A stretch of 15,362 bases of DNA from the NCBI GenBank assembly GCA_023955225.1, contig JAGSGJ010000041.1, forward strand, positions 1 to 15,362. Reading direction: 5' to 3'. The translations under genes were made by a program, and so were the position numbers. Each line of letters starts with the position of its first letter. Positions within the stretch are counted from its first letter, which is position 1. The notes under the pieces were generated by a model. It worked only from the letters and a program-made list of their open reading frames with translations, ran no database searches and was not told where the DNA came from. This DNA is from Sulfurovum sp. GTDB taxonomy: Bacteria > Campylobacterota > Campylobacteria > Campylobacterales > Sulfurovaceae. Positions 1 through 6,050 of this stretch are shown piece after piece.

Positions 1-23
1 AATTATGTCCTGTTAATGTACAT

Positions 24-29
24 TATAAA
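24..29 (+). promoter_or_regulatory. Putative -10 element for the cytochrome gene
   Basis: TATAAA lies about 30 bases before the start codon of the cytochrome gene and is followed by an AAAAGGAA ribosome site (47-54). No convincing -35 is visible, which is usual in this bacterial group. The call rests on position and sequence only. Confidence 0.4.
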
Positions 30-59
30 CATGAAGTTAGTTAAACAAAAGGAAATAGA

Positions 60-365
60 ATGACATTAAGAAAAATAGGATTATCACTTTTTACAGTAAG
101 CTTTCTTTCTGCATCGCCAGTAAGCACTATTTATGTGCAAAAATGTGCAAGCTGCCATGGTATGAATGGAGATCTAAAGGCTATGGGTACATCTAAAGCG
201 ATCAAAGATATGCCAGTTAAAGCTATAGAAGAAGCAATAATTAATTATGCATCAGGGGAAAGAAAATCTATGTCCTTCGTTAAAGGTATAAAAGTAAATT
301 TTATGAGAAACTACACTAAAGAAGAACTTCATGAAATAGCGATATATATCAACGATTTAAAATAG
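60..365 (+). CDS. Small periplasmic monohaem cytochrome c
   Basis: A 101-residue class I cytochrome c, expected to carry one covalently bound haem and shuttle electrons in the periplasm. Residues 1 to about 18 form a signal peptide with basic start (TLRKIG) and hydrophobic core ending in SAS. The haem site CASCH is at residues 29-33, with C29 and C32 for the thioethers and H33 as proximal ligand. M71 or M82 could be the distal ligand. The C-terminal segment (TKEELHEIAIYINDL) is the helix that closes small cytochromes of the c553 type. The ATG at 60 follows an AAAAGGAA ribosome site at good spacing. It appears to be a single-gene unit, with no oxidase or reductase subunit beside it within the window, so the partner is unknown. 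The family assignment is secure; the exact redox role is not. Confidence 0.9.
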   Translation: MTLRKIGLSLFTVSFLSASPVSTIYVQKCASCHGMNGDLKAMGTSKAIKDMPVKAIEEAIINYASGERKSMSFVKGIKVNFMRNYTKEELHEIAIYINDLK

Positions 366-380
366 CAGATAATTTAGAGG

Positions 381-404
381 AAGGGTACTTAAATAAATAC
401 CCTT
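381..404 (+). terminator. Weak hairpin after the cytochrome gene
   Basis: AAGGGTA (381-387) pairs perfectly with TACCCTT (398-404) around a 10-base loop, 15 bases after the cytochrome stop codon. The following bases (AAAACA) are not a U-tract, so this may stabilise the transcript end rather than act as a strong intrinsic terminator. Confidence 0.4.
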
Positions 405-562
405 AAAACACATATGAAATATATCTTCAGAAAATATCAAGTAAATTCAAAAATAGAGCTGTATAAAAAACTCAATGCGCACACTTAATAGATAGGTAAA
501 ACCGAAATATATTAATTTATACAGGACAAGACATACTTCTAACTAAATTATACTAGCGTATA

Positions 563-835
563 TTAGCGTTTACTGCCACCTTTACTACTACCCATGCTTC
601 TCATGCCACTTCCGACTGCATCATTTATATTGTTTCTATGTTGATACTGATATTTTGATTGATTTTCACCTTTGTACTTTTTCTGTTCTTCAGTCTGATA
701 ACGATATTTGTGTTGAACATCTTCTTTGTATTCTGCTGTGTCTTGAGTTCTTACTTGAGACTTAGCCCCGTCAGCAAATAGCGAGGGAGAAGCTAGAAGT
801 GCCACTGCACCTAATATGAATAAAGTTTTTTTCAT
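563..835 (-). CDS. Small secreted low-complexity protein, Tyr/Gln/Lys-rich with Gly/Ser basic tail
   Basis: No known family recognised. The 90-residue product starts with a clear signal peptide (KK, then a hydrophobic core LFILGAVALLASPSLFA), with probable cleavage after FADG-type residues around 21-22. The mature part is very polar: residues 36-66 alternate Tyr, Lys, Gln and Glu (motifs HKYRYQ, KKYKGE, SKYQYQ), suggesting a degenerate short repeat. The tail (74-90) is Gly/Ser/Met-rich and ends in SKR. The ATG has a good AAAGGA site. The next gene on the same strand (921-1304) has the same architecture of signal peptide, charged middle and Gly-rich basic tail, so the two may be functionally related. 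The region upstream holds degenerate copies of the AGTATGAAG element discussed for 1347-1368. Function is unknown; the protein is probably periplasmic or outer-surface. Confidence 0.75.
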   Translation of the reverse strand: MKKTLFILGAVALLASPSLFADGAKSQVRTQDTAEYKEDVQHKYRYQTEEQKKYKGENQSKYQYQHRNNINDAVGSGMRSMGSSKGGSKR

Positions 836-875
836 GGTAAATCCTTTTAATGTAAATGTTATGTGTTACAGTAAA

Positions 876-909
876 AGTATAGGAAAAGAGTGTGAAGGCA
901 TCTATGAAG
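876..909 (-). promoter_or_regulatory. Degenerate AGTATGAAG-type operator upstream of the secreted 90-aa protein
   Basis: Read on the plus strand, three copies resemble the AGTATGAAG half-site: AGTATAGGA (876-884), AGTGTGAAG (889-897) and TCTATGAAG (901-909). They are spaced 13 and 12 bp, not the 11 bp seen at the other two sites. Their distance from the start codon (first copy 41 bp upstream) matches the site of the neighbouring secreted-protein gene (43 bp). No clean -10 lies 7 bp away. It could be a weaker target or chance similarity. Confidence 0.35.
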
Positions 910-920
910 TAAAAAAGAGG

Positions 921-1304
921 TTATCTTCGACCTCCTCCACCTCCACTGCCTTGGCCACCGCCCATTGACCCACCCATACCAGAACTTCCATATCCACCCA
1001 TAAGATTACTCTGCCCAAACCCATCATTAAATTTGAATTTAAATTTAGATTTATTGTCATAGTCATAACTTTCTGCTTTATCTTTAGCAAAACCCTTGTC
1101 TTTTGATCCGATACCATTAGAATCATATTCATCATGGAAAACAAATCGTGACTTTTTTTTGGACTTTTTCTTCTGAGGTTCAGGCTGAACAAGTTTCTCT
1201 TTCTTTGCAATCTGCTGAAGAATATCACCTAAACCACTCTCTTCTGCATGAAGTGAAATGGTGCCAAATATACAAAGAGTAGGAAGTATATATTGATATT
1301 TCAT
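921..1304 (-). CDS. Small secreted protein with Lys-rich middle and Gly-rich tail
   Basis: No known family recognised. The start chosen is the ATG at 1304, because AAAGGTGC stands 7 bases before it; an upstream in-frame GTG (1313) lies on top of that ribosome site. The 127-residue product has a signal peptide (MKYQYILPTLCIFGTISLHA), a putative helix (GLGDILQQIAKKEKL), a very basic stretch (KKKSKKKSR, about residues 46-54), a repeated aromatic/basic motif (KFKFKF) and a tail made almost wholly of Gly, Ser and Met that ends in GGRR. The tail resembles that of the 90-aa secreted neighbour. It is transcribed divergently from the two-component system, and a perfect 11-bp-period direct repeat sits immediately upstream of its TATAAT. 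I infer control by that system. The role is unknown. Confidence 0.75.
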   Translation of the reverse strand: MKYQYILPTLCIFGTISLHAEESGLGDILQQIAKKEKLVQPEPQKKKSKKKSRFVFHDEYDSNGIGSKDKGFAKDKAESYDYDNKSKFKFKFNDGFGQSNLMGGYGSSGMGGSMGGGQGSGGGGGRR

Positions 1305-1333
1305 AATTAGCACCTTTATTAAGTTATTTGTTT

Positions 1334-1339
1334 ATTATA
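1334..1339 (-). promoter_or_regulatory. -10 element of the secreted 127-aa protein gene
   Basis: A perfect TATAAT on the minus strand, about 30 bases before the ATG at 1304. The direct-repeat operator begins 7 bases upstream, in the place where a -35 element would be. That geometry is typical of promoters activated by PhoB/OmpR-family regulators. Confidence 0.6.
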
Positions 1340-1346
1340 GTAAAAA

Positions 1347-1368
1347 AGTATGAAGAAAGTATGAAGTA
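1347..1368. promoter_or_regulatory. Direct-repeat operator, likely binding site of the adjacent OmpR-type regulator
   Basis: Two copies, AGTATGAAGAA (1347-1357) and AGTATGAAGTA (1358-1368), are adjacent with an exact 11-bp period and differ at one base. OmpR/PhoB-family dimers bind head-to-tail to direct repeats with about this period. The site lies 7 bp upstream of the -10 of the minus-strand secreted gene and 18 bp before the extended -10 of the plus-strand regulator gene, so it could serve both promoters. An almost identical site occurs at 4321-4340. The repeat is seen directly; the regulator assignment is inferred. Confidence 0.6.
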
Positions 1369-1383
1369 CTATTTTCTCTTGTG

Positions 1384-1392
1384 TGTTATAAT
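1384..1392 (+). promoter_or_regulatory. Extended -10 promoter of the two-component operon
   Basis: TG-T-TATAAT forms a perfect extended -10 (TATAAT at 1387-1392), followed by a leader of roughly 50 bases. The leader contains a 7-bp hairpin, GAATACA/TGTATTC (1406-1412 with 1417-1423), shortly before the GGGAG ribosome site (1439-1443). The direct-repeat operator is centred about 42 bp before the expected transcription start. Confidence 0.55.
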
Positions 1393-1448
1393 AAAGAAAC
1401 AATCAGAATACACCTATGTATTCATTATAGTTCTAATCGGGAGTGTTT

Positions 1449-2123
1449 ATGAAAATTTTATTATTGGAAGATGACATAGGTTTAGCTGATATCATGTCTG
1501 AATACCTTCAGGACAATGACTTTGAACTGGATCTCGTATATGATGGTGAAGAGGCATTATCTAATGCTTATGAAAGACGATATGACTTGTATATTTTTGA
1601 TGTAAATGTTCCGGCTATTAAAGGTTTTGATCTACTGAAAATGTTACGAGACAATGGAGATACCACACCTACTATATTTGTAACATCACTCAATGACATT
1701 GATGATGTTTCAAAAGGCTTTGAAAGTGGCGCTGATGATTACCTCAAAAAACCTTTTGAACTTGCCGAACTTCTTTTGCGTATTAAAAATATTCAGAAAC
1801 GCTCTTTTACACAACAACGTTCTACGATTATACAGATAGATAAAGATATCACTTTTGATATAGATACAGAGTTATTGTACACAGGGGAAGAAAGTGTTTC
1901 TTTGCCGCAAAAAGAACTTAAATTACTCAAACACTTTTTACAGCACCCTAATGAGATCATTACATTTGACAGTCTTTATGAAGTACTATGGGACTATGAT
2001 GAAACACCTTCCTCAGAATCCCTAAGAGCCCATATAAAAAACCTTAGAAAACACCTCACAAAAGATATGATACATAACCTCAGAGGTCTTGGCTACAGGT
2101 TTGAGATGAAAGCTTCTAACTGA
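1449..2123 (+). CDS. OmpR-family response regulator
   Basis: A two-domain DNA-binding regulator of 224 residues, normal for the family. The receiver domain (1 to about 115) shows the acidic pocket D8/D9, phosphoacceptor D51 (in IFDVNVP), T79 and K101 (KKPF). The C-terminal winged helix (about 125-220) has the typical LPQKELKLLKHF start, the recognition region SSESLRAHIKNLRKHL and the terminal hairpin GLGYRFE. I start at the ATG at 1449, since GGGAG (1439-1443) is correctly spaced for it; the in-frame GTG at 1443 lies in that site. Its stop overlaps the kinase start by one base (TGATG), so the pair is translationally coupled. It probably binds the 11-bp-period repeats at 1347-1368 and 4321-4340. 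The signal sensed and the named orthologue are unknown; the family call is firm. Confidence 0.93.
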   Translation: MKILLLEDDIGLADIMSEYLQDNDFELDLVYDGEEALSNAYERRYDLYIFDVNVPAIKGFDLLKMLRDNGDTTPTIFVTSLNDIDDVSKGFESGADDYLKKPFELAELLLRIKNIQKRSFTQQRSTIIQIDKDITFDIDTELLYTGEESVSLPQKELKLLKHFLQHPNEIITFDSLYEVLWDYDETPSSESLRAHIKNLRKHLTKDMIHNLRGLGYRFEMKASN

Positions 2124-3274
2124 TGCGAGCCAGTACTAAAAGTGTCATTATCTTCATGGTGGTGTATCTGGGGTCTCTCAGTATATTAGCTTCCTGGGTG
2201 GGGTATCTTTATTATATGGATCAAAAAAATTCTTTGATCGAAAAAATGCATTTGGAAATGCGATATAAAGCAAGAAGCATCAATGCCAAATTAGAATATT
2301 ATCATATGAATAAAAGTGAGCAGTTCTCTTTTTATGAAGAAGGGTATGATATCGCACTGTATGACAACAAAAGAGAACTCATCGCATCTACTTTTATAGA
2401 TGATATAGATTTTTCTAAACTTTTTTATGCTGATTATGATGAATACTATCTTGTGGAAACATTAAACAAAGAGTACCTTGATGTAAAATATATAGTGATT
2501 CTAAAACCTCTTGATGTAGATAAATTAAATGACATCATAAAACAGATCAGTATCGTAGCGTTTTATGGTTTTATTTTTATACTTTTCGTGGCACTACTTT
2601 TGTCCAAGATCATGTTGTCTCCTATCAAAAAATCCATAGCTTCTTTAACCAAGTTTATGAAAGATGCAACCCATGAGATGAATACACCTATCAGCACTAT
2701 ACTCATGAGCTATGAGCATATGGATAAGCACAATCTCAATACAAAACAACTTCGTTCACTTGATCGCATAGATATAGCGACCAAAACACTTTCCAGTCTT
2801 TATAGAGATCTTTCTTTTGCTTCATTTCATGACTATATACAGTATAAGAACACACCCATAGATGTAAAAGAAGTGATACTAGAAAGAATAAAATATATGG
2901 ATACACTCGTACATTTTAAAGACTTACACATTACCTCTACACTGCAACATAAAATTGTAGCTATGGATAAGAGAAAACTTATATTATTGATAGACAACCT
3001 TCTATCAAATGCTATAAAGTTTAGTAAAAAAGGCGGAGATATACAAGTTACTTTAACAGAACAGTATTTAAGTGTTAAGGATAATGGTCTTGGTATTTCA
3101 AAAGAAGATCAGAAAAGTATCTTTGAGCGTTTTAAATCCAGTAACAGTTTAGATGGAGGGTTTGGTGTCGGACTAGACATCGTGAGTCAGATCTGTAAAG
3201 AGTACCACATAAAAATTGTACTTGATTCAGAACCTTCAAAAGGTAGTGAGTTTAGATTAGTCTGGAAAGACTAG
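2123..3274 (+). CDS. Membrane sensor histidine kinase
   Basis: The partner kinase of the preceding regulator, 383 residues. Membrane helices are at about 7-29 and 143-163, with a periplasmic sensor region of about 110 residues between them rich in Tyr, Asp and Glu (FYADYDEYYL at 101-110). The phosphorylated histidine is H184 in THEMNTPI, a variant of the usual HELRTPL. The ATPase part shows the N box DNLLSNAIKFS (291-301), G1 DNGLGI (320-325), F box FERFKSS and G2 GFGVGL (346-351). Only about 20 residues separate the second membrane helix from the H box, too few for a HAMP linker. The acidic sensor face suggests a cation or cationic ligand, but this is a guess. The stop codon lies in a palindrome shared with the stop of the opposing gene. 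Confidence 0.92.
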   Translation: MRASTKSVIIFMVVYLGSLSILASWVGYLYYMDQKNSLIEKMHLEMRYKARSINAKLEYYHMNKSEQFSFYEEGYDIALYDNKRELIASTFIDDIDFSKLFYADYDEYYLVETLNKEYLDVKYIVILKPLDVDKLNDIIKQISIVAFYGFIFILFVALLLSKIMLSPIKKSIASLTKFMKDATHEMNTPISTILMSYEHMDKHNLNTKQLRSLDRIDIATKTLSSLYRDLSFASFHDYIQYKNTPIDVKEVILERIKYMDTLVHFKDLHITSTLQHKIVAMDKRKLILLIDNLLSNAIKFSKKGGDIQVTLTEQYLSVKDNGLGISKEDQKSIFERFKSSNSLDGGFGVGLDIVSQICKEYHIKIVLDSEPSKGSEFRLVWKD

Positions 3275-3693
3275 TCTACTTTGCGTCCGGCATAGTAGTT
3301 GATCTTCCATCCATTCTTTTCTTTTGAGAAATAAAGTTTCTTCATTTTTCCATCTTCAGTGTAGTCGATAATTTGTCTTTTTGTGCCATTCCATGCTATA
3401 GACTTTATTTCAATTACAGGCGATTTCTTTCTCGAAATAAGATCAAAAGAAAGTGTGTTTTCAACTTCATTCAGTGTATCTGCATCTTCTTTTATCTTTT
3501 TTAATTGTGCCTTAAACTCTGGGTCACGCAGAGCCAGTCTCAAGCCGAACGTTTCAAGGGTCATAAAGTAAGACTCCTCTGTCATTAACTCTTTAACGGC
3601 ATCAAGATCACCACCATACAGTGAAGTATAGTAGAGATTAAGGATGTCACTAGGATCTAGCATCATATAAGGCATATTTTTATTTTCAAACAT
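3271..3693 (-). CDS. Small NTF2/SnoaL-like hypothetical protein
   Basis: A 140-residue soluble protein with no signal peptide. The N-terminal pattern (DPSDILNLYYTSLYGGDLDAVKELM) and the C-terminal strand-rich part (KKLYFSKEKNGWKINYY) resemble the NTF2-like/DUF4878-type fold, a cone-shaped fold used in ligand binding or small enzymes. I recognise the fold style, not a specific family, and no catalytic set is evident. It follows the DUF2202 gene by 11 bases and has no clear ribosome site of its own (the bases before the ATG read CAATACG), so it is probably translated by coupling from the same mRNA. If so, it belongs to the operon controlled by the 4321-4340 operator. Its last codons overlap the kinase gene by four bases, end to end. 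Confidence 0.7.
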   Translation of the reverse strand: MFENKNMPYMMLDPSDILNLYYTSLYGGDLDAVKELMTEESYFMTLETFGLRLALRDPEFKAQLKKIKEDADTLNEVENTLSFDLISRKKSPVIEIKSIAWNGTKRQIIDYTEDGKMKKLYFSKEKNGWKINYYAGRKVD

Positions 3694-3704
3694 CGTATTG
3701 TATA

Positions 3705-4271
3705 TTATGCTTCACGTGCAATCGCAGTTGTGAAAGCATCCAGGTGACTTAAACTACCTTCTAAGAGACTGTCATATACTTTGACCACATCCTCAGGCAT
3801 ACCTACAGAAGCATGTTCTAGATCATCTATATCAGTAATTTCTATCAACTCACCGATTTTAAGTGCATCAAGTAGTGATTTCTCACCCTCGCTTACACAT
3901 GTATCATAAAGCTCTTGTAACACAGGCAATACAAAACTACCTACTTGATCTTCATCTACCACTGAAGTATCAACACCATATTTTTCACATAACTTTTGTG
4001 CAGAATCCATATGTCTCTGCTCTGAAAGCTGAATAGATGCAAAAGTATTTTCATTTGTATAGATATTACCTAGCGTAATATACACATCTCTAGCAACTTT
4101 CTCTTCTTGATAGATATAAAAAAGCATATCTTTTTGTTCTTCAGTCAAAATGACTAATGTATCTTCAGTTTGTTTTGCATATGCAGAAGATGAAAGTAAT
4201 GCTACACCACTTGCTCCTGCAACTAACATTTTAGTTAAAAAGTTTCTTCTATTTTTAATATTATTATTCAT
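3705..4271 (-). CDS. Tat-exported ferritin-like DUF2202 protein
   Basis: A 188-residue ferritin-like four-helix protein of the DUF2202 family. The start is the ATG at 4271, preceded by AAAGGATG; a longer reading to 4352 would include the operator and a hairpin and is rejected. The N-terminus (NRRNFLTK, residues 8-14, then a hydrophobic stretch ending SSSAYA at 32) looks like a twin-arginine signal, implying export after folding, perhaps with metal bound. Family motifs seen: QEEKVARDVY (55-64), SEQRHMD (83-89), ELIEITDIDDLE (141-152) and SHLDAF (175-180). Candidate metal ligands are E56/E57, E84, H87, E144, D147 and H176. It may bind a di-metal centre; the biochemical role of the family is not established. 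Promoter and operator features point to control by the nearby two-component system. Confidence 0.88.
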   Translation of the reverse strand: MNNNIKNRRNFLTKMLVAGASGVALLSSSAYAKQTEDTLVILTEEQKDMLFYIYQEEKVARDVYITLGNIYTNENTFASIQLSEQRHMDSAQKLCEKYGVDTSVVDEDQVGSFVLPVLQELYDTCVSEGEKSLLDALKIGELIEITDIDDLEHASVGMPEDVVKVYDSLLEGSLSHLDAFTTAIAREA

Positions 4272-4307
4272 AATCATCCTTTGAGAATATTTATTAATTA
4301 CATGTGA

Positions 4308-4313
4308 AGTATA
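4308..4313 (-). promoter_or_regulatory. -10 element of the DUF2202 gene
   Basis: TATACT on the minus strand, 5 of 6 matches to consensus, 37 bases before the ATG at 4271. The direct-repeat operator starts 7 bases upstream, the same spacing as at the 127-aa secreted-protein gene. Confidence 0.5.
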
Positions 4314-4320
4314 AAATAGA

Positions 4321-4340
4321 AGTATGAAGAAAGTGTGAAG
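4321..4340. promoter_or_regulatory. Second copy of the direct-repeat operator
   Basis: AGTATGAAGAA (4321-4331) is followed at exactly 11 bp by AGTGTGAAG (4332-4340), differing from the 1347-1368 site at one base of the second unit. It occupies the -35 position of the DUF2202 promoter, again 7 bp from the -10. A third half-site in reverse orientation (CTTCACACT, 4347-4355) follows, making a perfect inverted repeat with the second unit. Confidence 0.6.
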
Positions 4341-4356
4341 CATGATCTTCACACTT
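4331..4356 (-). terminator. 10-bp hairpin between the glutamate-synthase operon and the DUF2202 gene
   Basis: AAGTGTGAAG (4331-4340) and CTTCACACTT (4347-4356) are perfectly complementary around a 6-base loop, 5 bases beyond the stop codon at 4362. In the minus direction the stem is followed by TCTTCATACTTCT, which is pyrimidine-rich but not a pure U-run. It is well placed to end the upstream operon and shares one arm with the DUF2202 operator, so the same bases may act as DNA site and as RNA hairpin. Confidence 0.5.
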
Positions 4357-4361
4357 ATTGA

Positions 4362-6050
4362 CTATTCATGGTAGATCAGGTCATCCATTCCCAATTCACT
4401 TGGATTTGATTTACCCATGACTGCTAATAATGACCGAACACCATTCAAAAGTTCATTATGATAATTTGCTATGTGTTTGGCTTTTTGCAAAACGAGATAT
4501 CTACTCCGTTTTATCTCATTCATAGTAGCTAAACCGACAGGACAGTCTCGTCCCCCTGCTCCAGAACATTCTCTGGCACGTATACACCCTGCAGATATCA
4601 TGAATCCACGTGCAATGTTTACGAAGTCTGCACCATAACAGATGAGTTCGACCACATCATCCGGTGTCAAAACTTTTTCAGCAGCAATGATCTTGATCTC
4701 TTCACGTAAACCATATTCCATCAGGACTTCATCTACGATACGTAATGATTCTCGTATAGGCAGTCCTATCTTACTCATCATTTCCAGTGGTGCAGTTGCA
4801 GAACCACCATCTCCTCCGTCTATAGTAAGGAAGTCAGCAATGCTTTTACCCTCTTCCTTTCTACTTTTAAGTGCTTTGGCATAGACTTCAAACTCTTCTT
4901 TGTTAGAGATGACTATCTTAAATCCTACAGGTTTTTCTGAAAGTGTTTGTAGTCTGGAAATAAAATCAAAAAAAGTTTCCATATCGTCAGCATAAGGAAA
5001 ACGGTTTGGACTGATGAGATCTTTATGCGCAGGTATACCTCTATAGTACGCAATGTCATCACTTACTTTTGTCGCCAAGAGCTTACCTCCTGTCTGCTTG
5101 GCACCCTGGGCAAGTTTCAGCTCTGTCATACGACAAAAACGCATCACTTTTTTGTAACGTTCGTCATCAAACTTACCATCTTCATCTCTTGCCCCATAAA
5201 GACCAGACCCCATTTGAAATATAATATCCGGCAAACCTATTGGTACAATTATAGGGAATTGATCCAAACTTTTATTCCAATCAATACGATAATAAACCAA
5301 CTTTTTATTATCAAAGACAAAAGTACCTCTGTCCTTTTGACGTACAACCATCTTTTTATAAACACGCTGTGAAACTTCTTTGTTTGTGATCAATCTTAAA
5401 ATTCTATAAACCATTTTAGCAAACCATGTACCTGTTTTTATCTCAAGACAAGGACTTCTACATTCTCCAATATTCAGTGGAGCCAAAAAATTTGAAGTCA
5501 ATCCACCTTCTCCGGTATTGATAGGAAACTCACCTTTAAATGCACCTAGGGAAAAAGCACGTGTTCCCTCAGGAGAGATCGCACCATCACTCATCGCTGA
5601 ACGTCCTATGATACTTTTACTCACATAAGGTTCTTTTCTGTTTTCACCAAAAATAACAGAAAAGTTTTTTTCAACTTCATCTACCTCTTTTACAAAATTG
5701 GCATGTTTAAAAAGTGTCTTTTGATTACCATAAGGTTTGGTAGGAGAGAAAGAGAGATAAGGGCTTTTTCCTTCAGACACTTTGTTTATCCAGTCAATTT
5801 TTTCAAATGATCCATAAAAGGTTTCATCACCAAAATACTGACGCATTGGATTACGTAACAAGTAAAAAAAGTATCTCAATCGCCCTATAAGTGGATAATT
5901 AATGAGAAGTTGATTTTTTCTTTGAATAAATCTATCATAAATGGCAACAGAAATAAGAACTATGAAAAGTACAGTAAGTAAAAGTTTAACTAATATACTC
6001 CAATCTGAAGCAAAAAGCGGGAAATATACAAGTAAATTTTCTTCATTCAT
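4362..6050 (-). CDS. Membrane-anchored FMN-binding glutamate synthase-domain protein
   Basis: A 562-residue protein with an N-terminal membrane helix (about 20-40) followed by the FMN/Fe-S synthase domain of glutamate synthase large subunits. Seen: SAMSDGAISPE (152-162), the flavin-site loop INTGEGGLT (178-186), TIDGGDGGSATAP (410-422) and a cysteine cluster C490, C496 and C504 before PVGLATMN, likely an iron-sulfur site (numbering from the GTG reading, one residue longer). The glutaminase domain and the C-terminal domain of full-length GltB are absent, so it cannot take ammonia from glutamine alone; the real substrate of this short family is not settled. The ATG at 6050 and a GTG at 6053 both suit the AAGGA site; I chose ATG. 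It overlaps the end of the DoxX gene, so the two are coupled and probably function together at the membrane. Confidence 0.88.
   Translation of the reverse strand: MNEENLLVYFPLFASDWSILVKLLLTVLFIVLISVAIYDRFIQRKNQLLINYPLIGRLRYFFYLLRNPMRQYFGDETFYGSFEKIDWINKVSEGKSPYLSFSPTKPYGNQKTLFKHANFVKEVDEVEKNFSVIFGENRKEPYVSKSIIGRSAMSDGAISPEGTRAFSLGAFKGEFPINTGEGGLTSNFLAPLNIGECRSPCLEIKTGTWFAKMVYRILRLITNKEVSQRVYKKMVVRQKDRGTFVFDNKKLVYYRIDWNKSLDQFPIIVPIGLPDIIFQMGSGLYGARDEDGKFDDERYKKVMRFCRMTELKLAQGAKQTGGKLLATKVSDDIAYYRGIPAHKDLISPNRFPYADDMETFFDFISRLQTLSEKPVGFKIVISNKEEFEVYAKALKSRKEEGKSIADFLTIDGGDGGSATAPLEMMSKIGLPIRESLRIVDEVLMEYGLREEIKIIAAEKVLTPDDVVELICYGADFVNIARGFMISAGCIRARECSGAGGRDCPVGLATMNEIKRSRYLVLQKAKHIANYHNELLNGVRSLLAVMGKSNPSELGMDDLIYHE

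Noticed and set aside
551..570. 10-bp near-tandem repeat (TACTAGCGTA / TATTAGCGTT) at the end of the 90-aa gene
   Set aside because: Too short and imperfect; no link to a mobile element or recombination site.
902..1228. Open frame of 108 codons on the minus strand overlapping the 127-aa secreted gene
   Set aside because: It lacks a ribosome site and is another frame of a gene with a clear signal peptide and promoter.
4272..4352. N-terminal extension of the DUF2202 protein to 4352
   Set aside because: It would cover the -10, the operator and the hairpin, and the ATG at 4271 has the proper AAAGGA site.
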